Assembly (NCBI RefSeq): GCF_040807025.1
Contig: NC_090944.1
Span: 116,554,738-116,618,737, forward strand
Length of the DNA stretch: 64,000 bases
Source of the DNA: Struthio camelus
Taxonomy: Eukaryota; Chordata; Aves; Struthioniformes; Struthionidae
Direction: 5' to 3'
Every line of letters starts with the position of its first letter. The stretch's first letter is position 1. The notes beneath the pieces were generated by a model. That model searched no databases. It was given only the letters and a program-made list of their open reading frames with translations, and was not told the origin of the DNA. Of the stretch, positions 46,901 to 58,900 are shown piece by piece. The position numbers and the translations under genes are program-made.

Positions 46901-49900
46901 GCTGGTTCAGGTGTGTCATCACAGGATGCAGTCATCACATGCATGCATTTGGTAGGCATACAAATGTGGTATTTCACTCCTCAAAGGAATAATATGTATG
47001 TCAGAAACCCCTACAAAGACAGAGGATTGATTAGGCAAACTGTTCCTCTGGGTTGTCAGCACATGAGCGACTACAGCATGCAATGGAGGAAAGTGAAAAC
47101 CTAAGTGTATTTGTCAAACTGTTCTATAGGCAAATTCTCTCCCAAATGCACGTTTGTAAATCATAATGACCCAGAGCATGTAAGAAGAACTAAACCAATG
47201 AAGTATGGAAGAGGATTTTCTCTGCCACTGTATATGGACTAATCCTGCTCAGTGTCCTGTTTCCAAAGTTGAATGTGGTGTCTGACTTGAGAGCACAGGC
47301 TAACTCTACAGTCAGTTGAGAGCGCTCAGAATTACCCTCTCATTTAGGTTCTCTTTATCACCCTTTAGAAAAGCCTGCTTTCAGTGAGTTATGCTATAAG
47401 TACTGCAAGGTTTCTAAATTAGGTGTTCATAGGTACTGTGAACGCCCTAACACACAGCGTTTTGTAAAAAGTCTCAAAATAATAATTGCATTATCTTATG
47501 CAAAATTGATGTCAGACATCATTTGCAGGATTTTTAGTCTCATAATAAAATATATATGATAAGGACAGAGTAAAGGTTTACGTACAACTAAACTGATTTT
47601 AATTTTAAATGAGGAAAAAGGTAGTCTAAAAATCTCAGATAACTGAGGCTTTTGTCAAATATCTGAAAAATAAGCAGTGGAAATTTTGCATTTGACTGAA
47701 AAGATTCTGAGCTGGTCAGATATGTTTCATTATGTTTCATTAAAACCGTTCACGAAAATAAAATGAACTATTATGCACATTATATTCTTAAGAATATTTC
47801 ATAAATCTTTTGTAATGACAACTGGAACAGTATATGAGTAAGTTTGCAGTGGCCCTTTTATTCCAAAAGCTAAGTACTTGTGGGTTGCGTATAAAAATAT
47901 GCACATATGTATAAGTTTAAAAGTGTGTGTGCATGTCTACATATACTTTTGCCTAAAGAGTATGTTTGCAATGGCTTGTTTATTTGGAATAACTATTGAC
48001 AATAGACTGTATATTACTTTTAATATTGCAAAGTAAAAAAGTATTTACAGTTATTTTAATAATGTCCCAATATAATTATAGTTTTGTTAACATACTTCTT
48101 TTTAGATATTTGAACAACGTGGTAATTATTATACAGAAGTGGTGGAGAGGTTATCAAGGCAGAAGATACTTCAGAAAAATGGTGGCGGTAGGAAACAAGT
48201 TTTTAAATTTTTTGTTTACATATATTATAGCATAAATTTAAAGTAATACGTTAACTCATCCTGAAATTAAAAAGCTGAAACTCAATCCTGTATTCAAACA
48301 TAAGCGTGCTTAACTTTACTTCCATGAAAAGCACCATTAATTTCAGTGAGCCTACTCATGATGGTCATGTTAAGTTAGTGCCTAAGTGTTTGCAGCTCTG
48401 GAGCATTAGTTCCCAAACCAGCAATGAGATCTGCTCATGCAGAAGCCTGCCTGCATGATGCTAATTGCAGGATTGGAGCTTTTGGAGATGCTTTTTTCCT
48501 GGCAGAACTTTTAGTTCTTAAAATAAAATAAGCCAATGTTTCTACACATTGCTGTTCTATGTTTTAGTGGTTTAAATTTCTTACTTTATGAACCCTGAAA
48601 TACTTGAGGTTTTGCCTTAAAGCACACAGCAGATCACAGTCAGTCTAATTCCCTTTATGGACTTGAAGATAGCAAAAATGTATGAGAGCATACTAGCTAA
48701 AACCTCTGTTAAGCGGTTTAGGAGATTAAGAAGAAGCTAGTTTGCCTTTAGCATAAAACAATAAAATTTTTAATAAGTAGTTTATTGCACTAATTTGTCA
48801 ATTTATGCTAACATTTTACATTGCAATAGTTTTTAACTTATAAGTCATTTACTCTTGATTAGTTTTGTTAAAGCTGAATTGTTGCCTTTCATTCAAAACA
48901 GACAAGTCAAAAAAACTGAGCAATAATAGCTCACATATTACAGCTAAAGTCCATACCTCCTAGTAAACTGTATTTTCAAGCCTAAGGACTTGTATGCCTG
49001 AAAGCTTATGCGCTTTTCACCAAGTCTGTCAGTAATTTAATAAAAGGTTTTACCTCTTCCGACTTATATTTCCTAATTAATAAACTATGAGTTATCCTTC
49101 AAGGCTAAGGTTTTCATTTTACCTTCCACAATATTCTATTTTTTACAAAGTAGATAGCTGGATGCTTGAATTGAATTCTATTTTGAAAAAAAGGTGGGCC
49201 ATCAATTGAATATTGTCCCTGAGTTTAGGGAAGGATTGTTTAAGCTAGAAAAACCTTCTGTGGAAGAGGAGAGACATGATAATGTTGCATATGTTGAGAT
49301 TTGTTAATAAAAAGAGAGGACCCTTCAAGCCACGGGGAAAAAGGAAGGATGAAATCAACCTGCTTTGAAACATTGACACAAGTTGACAAAGATATTGTGG
49401 AACCCCCTCTACTGTAGGTCTTTAAGAGCAAGTTAGACAAATGTTTGGCATGGATGGTTTAGATATACTTCGGGCAGAGTTTTAGGCCAATTTTTCTAAT
49501 AACATCCTCTCAAGTTCTACATTCCTTCGCAGTTAAAACACTGTGGAGTGGTGAATCAAAAGCAGGGTGATTTATGTGTTTCTGTGCCTTTCAAGATTTG
49601 AAAATAAGAACCGTCAGTGTCAGTTTCTGGCATCTGATCCTCAGGTCATTACGAGGGCTTAAGCAGGACAGAAATCTAACGATGATCTTTGTATGTTTTT
49701 TCAATCACAAAAAATTTTAAGGAGCTATCTTTTGGCCATTGAATGTTCAAATTTCTTTGTAGGTAGTAGTAAATTTCCTATTTTAATCAGAATGATGTCA
49801 GTTCAGACACTTTTTTTTTTATATGAGGGTTGTAAAAACAGCAGTGCCCAAATAAGATACTGAAAGAACATATGCTCACCTCGCTTGCTGTCAGTGCTTG

Positions 49901-52900
49901 CACCACTGTTCAAAGTAGTGCCAGGTAGCTCAGATGGCAAAACAATTCTTCCTAGAAGGTCAACCTGCAATATCACCTTGGAATAGGCACCCCATAACAG
50001 GATGAGAGGCAGCGGGCACAAATTGAAAACAGGAAATTCCACTTAATCATAACAAAAAATGTTTTTTTTTATGCGAGAGTAGTCAGATGCAGGTTACTCA
50101 GAGAGGTGGAGCCTCTGTCTTTGGAGATGCTCAGAACTTAATGGGATGATCAGCTTGCTATAATTGAGCCTGCTTTAACCAAGGGTTTAGACCTCCAGTG
50201 GTCCCTTCCATCCTCAGCTATTTTATGGTTCTATGAAATTGAAGCTATTTTACCTCATCTCTCTGTTGTATTACCTCTTTCTTCTTTTGTCCTCAGTTTT
50301 TAAAAATGCTCTGACAGTTTAGTTTTAAGACAAAGGAGTCTTTTAAATTAACATAGATTCTCTGCAATAACCAAGCCAAGATAACTAGCATCATAAAAAC
50401 CCCTTAGTGTTACATTTAAAAATAAATAGTGTCTGAAAAAATGTTAGTGATCTGTAAAGCCCGGTTTAAAATGTAGTTATTCAGATAAACATAACTGATA
50501 AGACCCTGCCAAATCTGAAGTTCTGTAGAATAACGCAGGACAAAAATCAAGCAAGCTCACCCTTAAAACACACATTCTGAATCAGATCATGAATCCTTTC
50601 TGTTTCTGGATAGCAGCAGTTATCCAATATTAGCAAGGGCTTTAGAGAAACTGAAGCTTACCAGCAAGCTTATGAATTGTACAGCAATAAGCATTGGAAA
50701 GCCTTTTTCCTCAAATGCTTCATTTTGTGCTTGATATCTCTTTGATTGAAGAGCGTTAAATTTCACAACCTTACATGCAGGCCAACCCGAAAGCCATGTA
50801 AGTAGCAGATAAAAAGGCACCTCTTTCTCCCTATAGACTGCTATATTCCGTATTGTCTGTTCAGAGATTGGACTTAGATATAAAGATTAAGTTCATTCCT
50901 TCCATTCATTGTTGTGCTGTCTTGATCATGACTGGCTAAATTTGTAACATTTGAAAATGAAACAAAAATCTTTCAGTGGCTTAAGGCAACTTTTAAGTTA
51001 AAAGATCAGTTAACATTTGCACTGAATCTTCTTAATAACTGTTGTGATGACTCTTGATAATGAAACACAAAGATATGTTTTTGACATGATAGTTTCTTAA
51101 ATACAAAAAAATTTGATCACTTTAAAATTTGTCTGCTGATAATGACTGGATTGGTATCTGCTGCCAGCAAACAAGGCAAAGCATATGTACAAAATAGCCA
51201 TGATTACGTGATAATAAATCATTTTAATGATTATATTCAAAACTGTGAAATGTGAGCGGTACTGATGCGGAAAATAACAAAGGCTGAGGCTCATCATATT
51301 GGCTGTCCATATGTGCATCACTACTAGTGTTTCGTTTGTTACTTTTCTAGTGCCTCTTCCTGTGATCGTTAAAATACATACATACAAACTTTTAATGTTT
51401 CTTGTATGCCTAAGTTATATGTCTATATTTTAAATATAGGCAATTCAGTAAAAAAGTTTTTTCCTAATATTAGTCTCAAATTAAAATTAAGAATTGAGCT
51501 CATAATAGTTTTCTTAATGCTTTAATTATATTGTTAGTCCTGGTTTCTGAAAGTCTGCATGACCTGCAGGAAAAGATGAATTTTACAATCAGATAAACAC
51601 CAGAACATAAATCAAACTATATATATCAATGTCTTGCTTTATAATACTTCTTAAAGACAAGAAATTACCTGTTAAAGCAAATAGAATTCCAACATTTCAG
51701 GGTTATATGAGGTTGGTAACGCAAGATGGGCACGTTTGCAGCTCACTTTGGAAGGAGATGCATTTGAAAAAAGTGAATATTTTTTGTGGCACCTTAAATA
51801 TTTTAGCTTCAACTCCATAATCATGTATAAATAACCCCAATCCAATAGGAATACATAGGCAAATGCCTATTCACTCTGTAAAAAAAGTGCCTGTCCCCAG
51901 CTTAGGCCACATGTTGGTGCCTTCTCTCAGTCAAATTTCTGCTTCTCTGTGGAAATTGTCACTTTGAAAGTTCTGTATAAAGAATAAGAAGACTTATCAG
52001 GAATAGATCATGTTTCTTTTGAAGGTGGAGCCCAAACGTATTTTTAAATAGTAAGAAAAGGAGAAAGTAGATTAAGAGCAGTACAGCAATTTATATACAA
52101 AAGGTCCAAATATATTTTGGAATCATAGCCTTTAAAATAAACTAATGGGGAACTTATATGTTAATATCAGAGATAAGTACAAACAATTAATGCTTCAGAA
52201 CTGGATAGGAGAGCTCCAGTTCAGAAATGAATTTTCATTGGGTAGGCACAGAAATATAGGCTTGAGTTTAAGCTTTAAAGTTATGCTAGTGCTTTTGTGC
52301 ATAGGGATGAACACATTCTCAAGCACTTGTCATATCAGAATTAGTACATCTTACTCAAATTGGGATTAGAAAACAGAAGGCAAATCCGTTTGCCAAAGAA
52401 ACTAGGTGGACACACGGGTCTCTCAGCTCAAGAATAAGGTTTTAAGACAAAGTAAGTTACATGAGTAATTATGTGAACTATTCTAATTTGGCTGACCTGT
52501 GATTTAGAGGACAACTGAATAACAGCAGGAATGTGTGGTTTCATTTCTGATGTGAGTGACCTTGGTAAGTAGTGTTAGAGTAAGGCCTGAATTTGTCACA
52601 CCTAACTTTGGTATGTAAGTTAATAGCCTAGTTGCCATTGGCTAGCTCTGTAAAAAAAAAATAGAGGGAGGTGCATTTGCAGAGCTCTTCAAATCTTAGT
52701 CAGCTCCAGAGGGCGGGGGTGGTCCCCCTGTCTTTCAGTACTGGTGACATAAAGTTCAGAATGATATTACGTCTCCAAGTTAGGTGCTTCAGGGAAATAG
52801 GCCTAAGTGCTTACAGCCTTCAAATATAGTAAGAATAAACCAAAAATGTGTGAGATTGTTTAATTTGATCACTTGAGGGACAGAAATCCAATGATTACTT

Positions 52901-55900
52901 TTAAACCTAGAAATTTCAGTTAAAATGTAGTTTATCTGTTTGATGGTGCCGCAACTCTTGTATTCCCTTCCAAAGAAGGAAAAGATGATCTGCAAAGCAA
53001 AATTGTATCAATTTAATCCAACAGTTTCAGGATGTACTTAGGCCTGGCAACCCTTATATCATTGCTACATTAGCTTCTTACAGATAGTATCACTTGGAAA
53101 ATATTTATGGAGAGAAAAGTGAAGACAGAGTCTACTAATTGTAGTAATTCACCTTTTGGACTGAGTTTCCCTCTTTTATATATATATATATGTGTCTGTA
53201 TACATATATGTATATGTGTGTATACATACATACATATATATATATATGAAACTTTTTTGGAAATTTAGCAGTCCTGCATTCTTCGTTTGTACAAGAAATA
53301 TCTTTTCTATTGTTTGTGTTACTAGTAGAACTGTATGATATTAAAGTGAGCATTTTAAATGCACCTTAATTAAACTGCAGGAATTATGCCTTGCTTAATG
53401 TAATGAAGAAAGAGAATTTAAAATGAAGTAGCATCATTGTGTTCATTTGTAAATAACATATTGCGGCCAACTGTTTCTTAATTGCCCAGACTGTTGATAA
53501 ATAATCCAGTCCTGCTGCTCTCCACAGACAATTTGCTTTGGATCAGACTAGGCAATTCAAATAACACTAATTACAGTGAAACCCTTTTATAGAGAATTCC
53601 TGTTTGCCATGGGGGAGAAAATCACTATATCAGGGGAAAGCACTTTTGCCTTTGATTTGTGTCTAAAACATGAGAAACACATAAAAGCTGCATGTTGTGC
53701 TAAATAAAGGACATACTCTTGCATTCAGAGTACTTATATTTTACTTTTTATGATACAATTGTGAATTATGTTCATTTTGCATTTGTAATTAGAGGGCGGA
53801 ACAGATGTGAAAGCTTAGTTTAAAGTGATGTATCCATTAAAATAACCTATGCTGCCAAGTGATTGCTTAGTATAATAGGGGTTTCGTTCACTGGGAGAGG
53901 AATTCTACTTTATTGGAAGGAAACCAGGACTTCAGGAAATATTTTCTATATCAGGGGATTCACTGTAACATGATATCATTGTATTTATGATTTTATGATG
54001 TTAAAATGAATATTAAATGAAACAAAATTCCCAAGGATTACTCGGGAGGCAGCTAAGTACATAACATTTAGTACAGATGGTTGGAAGGCACAATTTTGCT
54101 CCATCACTGCATCCGTATCCTTGAACGATTTCGACTGAAGACAGCATTTCTTTGAATTTTTCATTAAACCAGACGTCTTGAAATATGAATTCCTTTTATG
54201 TTTCTGTGAGTTTTGGCTAAAAGAACCCCAGTGAATAAATCATACAATACTACGTGTCACCAGCACTTGTGAATATTTCTGCTTTGTTATTCTACTCTCA
54301 GTAGAGCACCATTGATTATCAAACTCAGCGGAGAGCATTTTATGATCATATATCTCCATTAGCTCCTAGTTTGACTACCATAGATTTTTCTGGTTAAGCC
54401 TGCATTATGTATTAGGAAGCCTATCTCTTCAATACAAAGTTTGATTTTATTCTCTCTAAGCCTAGAACTCTTATTATGTATTATGTATAAAGATTCCTAT
54501 CTTTTATATGTAAAAATAGGAGCACTGTCTTTGTGTAACTGAAATATATGCCGTCTTTTTTTTTTCTTGATTCACAGACAGCATATTTTATTATGAAGAT
54601 GAATTTCTACAATGAAATGGCTGTCAGGGTAAATATTTCTTCACTTGTTAAACAAATGAAAAGTCAATTGTGCTCCGAATTTGCTTTTAATAAAATGAGC
54701 AAACCAGAATAATATACACTTGATTGATATGCTGATGGCAACAGCAGGAAATAGTACATAGTTAAAAATTAAAGTTACACTCAGTTATCTGGGATATATT
54801 TGAAAGCTATAGCTGAATTTAAGGCATTTGTGTGTGTCTTGCCCCATTTAAATTTTAATTGTACGTTACCGTATAGATAATGATAAAACAAACAAATGTT
54901 TTATCTGAGTACCCTAACAAATGTAGACATATATTTACAGTTCTAACAAACTACAGAGCTTTCACGTCAGTTGTTGTATCTGTGCTTCTTTTGTTAGTAC
55001 CTTATTATCATATATTGAATCTCAAAAGGGTTACTCAGATAGCAAGCTACAAGTTCAGTCCCTAACTGTGCTGATCTCCCTGATGTTGTTATGAGTGATT
55101 TTTCTAGATAAATAAGAGTATAAACAGTCTTTGAGCTTTAGTAAATACAAAGCAAATGACATTGCTCATGAAGAAAACTGCAAAATATATTTAACAATAC
55201 ATTAGCATTTTTTTTCCTGGAATTTGGATCTGCACTTAAACATATAATATGAACAAGATAAGGACATCAGATAATCTTTGGGGTTAAATCTTTTTACCTT
55301 CTTTAATTCTTTCATTTTTTAGAGAGGAACTGCTTTACTTTAGGGGCTTGGCTTTACTCTCTTTTTAGACAAGGTGTTTGATTCTTTTTAGAAAAAGCCA
55401 TAGCCTACCGTTTAAATTCCACCAAAAGCAGGGATGTAGATGGAGAGTAACCCAGGAGAACTCCTATAATTTAGGAAGATTCCCCACACAGGTTTGAACT
55501 TTACAGTGGTCTTTCTGGTGGCTATTTTGGCACCAGAGTTATTTTACCCAAAATCTCAGAGTCAGGAGATGTATCATTAGGTTCCCATCAAGTTTTTGGC
55601 TTGGTGCTGCTTCTCCCAAAGGCACAAAATAGAATCTTACACTTAGTGCAAGGTAGGTGAAAGCATTCAGCAACAATCTAATTGCTCAGAAATTGACTTT
55701 TTAATTCTAGATTATTCCTTAGTTGGCTGATTTAAAAGTATTCCACAGTGGATAAATGCTGTATACTGATACTGTTGAAATCAGTGGGAAAGCACAAAAT
55801 GTAAGCCAGCTCAAAAATTGGCTGTGTACTTTTAGCAGGCGTTTCAAGACCAAATTATATATTCTCGTTAAATGAAGTTTTGCATTTGGTCTTTCATTTG

Positions 55901-58900
55901 TAAAAGAAATTGAATGTGTTCCCATTCATTCGTAATTGAAGTATAATGTTGAATCATTAGCTGATATAAATCTTCAAAGTGCCGTTGTTTTCAGTCATGT
56001 CTTGTTCTTTAATGGAAATTTATAAGTAGAAGACAATAGAACAGATCTTTATTTAGGCACAAATGTCAGACTCTGATTCTCCTCTGTCTAAATCCTCTTC
56101 GCCCATATCTGCAGAGCAAATTTAAAAAGCTACTATTCTGAAACAGTTGGGGTTTTTTGGTTTTGTTTTGTTTTGCCATCATCCAGTTATTGAAGAACTA
56201 ACCAAGGTACAGAACAGTAGATAATAAGGCCTGTTGGGTTTGTGCACAGAAGAGACTGTGCAGCGCGAGACTTTGTTTTCTAAACCAACAATGCGTTCCA
56301 TTCACACACTGTGAGTTTGATTCACAATTAATACACTTCAATGTTCTGAAAATACCACAACAGCTGATGTATATACTTTTCTGACTACTTCATTTTGCCT
56401 CATAACGTTATTAAACAATTTAGTTTAGTTTCCAGGCACTGATCAGAAAGGCACTTTCAATTTCAGCATTAGAAGTATAATTGAGGGCAAACACATGGTC
56501 ATAGCTTAGAAGTCTACATCTTTACCTCCCTGAATTGCATTTAGTTGTAACCAGTATTATCAGTTTCACCTTTTAAAATTAAAACAGAGAACTTATCTTA
56601 ATCAATTTTAGTTTTGACTACTGCATTGCAGTATGGTGCTCTCCCTTAAAAGATTTAAGGTTGCTATAAATTTTCTGTAACAAAAGTAATCCTAGGAAAA
56701 AAAAAATATTTCCATGAGCAGATGGCTTTTGATATATGAAGGTTTTGCCATTTGTTTTAGTGCTTAAAATAAACATTATTTATAAGACCACTTACATTTT
56801 GATGTTACTTAATGAGGAATATGCATCATTGATTTGACTAGCTTAAGAGGTCATTTAGAACTTGCCCGTTAACAAGCTGTAATCTGCTGAGCACACAATG
56901 ACTTTGTTTAAAATTATCTGTTCAGTGCTGATCAATGACAATAATTGTTTTGTACCAATCACTGTTGAAACTTGCTAATTACTTTGAAGGGCATACACAC
57001 TTGTCTTTTCTCCCCAAGAATTTTTTGAACATTCACCTTGGAATTAAAAAGAAGTATATTCATAACATATTATACTTCCTTATGAAAGCAAAAACTTAGA
57101 ACTTTCTTACTGAAAATATGAACGTCATTGGAGTCTTTTGATAAAATATTTTTTTCCAGAGAAATTAATCTTCAGTCTTCTGATCTCTGAGACATAGAAT
57201 TAGGTAAATAGAAAACTAGCATAAAATAATTTGAGGCATAATGTACTCTTTCCTACTTATGTTTCATTCAGTTGAAATAAGTGAGTTCGTTCTGGACTGA
57301 CAGTGGTGTAAATAAAGGTAGACTGCGACACTTTGTTGCTACACTGGGCCCATTGAATTATAGTTTTATACAACTTTACTCTTTCATCTCTCAATTTAAC
57401 GGTTTTGATCCTGTAACCCACAAATATCCAGTTCTACATTTGTAGCTGTAAGGTGAGGCTATCAGAAAGAATTTCAAAGGGACCATAATCCTGCATTAAT
57501 GAGAGCACAGCTATGTGGAAGCCAAGTTGCTCTTGTTGACTAGCAATATTGCAGCCAAAGAGAAAAACAAAGCTAAGACCCTTATTCACATGCAAAGGAT
57601 TTTGCTTAATCCCAAATCTCTGAAGACATACTTATTCTTTGCTCTTGCTCTATCCCTTTTTAACCCAACACCCTTGTGTATAAGAAAATGGAGTTGCGAA
57701 GAACATGACATTTACTACAATATAGTGCAAAGTAGCACACCTAGTCCTTAACCTTTCTTATCCCCATGTGCAGCTGCCCACATAACTATTATTTGTTCAT
57801 ATTACAGCAATGTGTAGAGGTACCAACCTTTTTTTAATAAAAAACAAACACATGGATTAAAGAAAATAGCAACTTCCTAAATTAATTTTCGAGTTCAGTT
57901 GAGAAGAGAGGAAAATAGATGGTAAAGTAGAAAGGGGAAATGAGTAAGGGTATACCAACACCAAAAGTGAACATCCTCCTATTACTGATGACTGTAGTGT
58001 ATCAATTTATTTTCTTGATGTACAACACTCAAATACTTATTAAAAGCTTGCCTATGATACTTGTTCTCTTGTTTACTATTTTGTAAAGAGGCGATTACAG
58101 CTGTGCCACTAGGTACTATCAGTTTAGACCAAGTGCTTATTTTTACTTTAAAAAATTACGATTTGGCTTTTGTCTTTGAAAAATGGTACCAAGCAAAGTT
58201 TGGACATTTGCAACCCTGTGTTAGTAAGTCTGCAGATAGATGGCTCTAGTGTTTCTGTTACGTGTTCAGTTCAGGAAGTGGCAGCAGATGGACAACTGCA
58301 GTAGCTTTCTTCAGTTATCTTATCTAGCTAGCGGTACAGAAATGGGCTGCAGTGGAACTGGAATGAGTAGAGATCATTTTGACTGTAACTTAAGAGCACT
58401 CCCAACACTTGAAGATGCAGGCCATGAAGTCACAGAGTACAAAAGCTGATTAATAGCTTGTGAACAAAGGACAGCTTTTTTCCTTGTCTTCTTCCTGATC
58501 CAAATACAGTAAAATATGACTCTTTCTTCATCTTTTCATGCTGCGTTAGAGTAAGAGATGAGGAAGAAAAAAAAAAGTGGATTTTACTCCACTTATCCTT
58601 GCAGTCATAGATTGATTCTGGAAAGGGAGGAGTTGGTGCAAAGGAAAAAGAAAAGCATTCCTTGTAGATCTATTGAAGAATTTAAATTCTTGAAAAGTCT
58701 AATAGCCAGAGGCCCGTGGAAAAGGAGAGCTCCTCGCGAATTCTGAAATTCTTTTCTTCACTACACATAGAGAGTAGTTTCTCATCCTGGAGTTGTTCCT
58801 GGATAGTAAGACCTCAATCTTTTTGCCTTTTTAATGTAGTAGATTTTGCTTTTCTGCTGTTACGTGTCTTAAGATTTCAAAACTGTAAAGGTCAAAGAGA

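Larger units (their letters stand above)
48188..54577 (+). other. SPATA17: SPATA17 intron 3
   Basis: A 6.4-kb intron and the most repeat-dense part of the gene here. It contains two CR1 3' fragments (49383 and 49985), an AT microsatellite (53173) and the TA-flanked DNA transposon (53574-53965). A long T-run sits just before the exon 4 acceptor. Confidence 0.88.
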
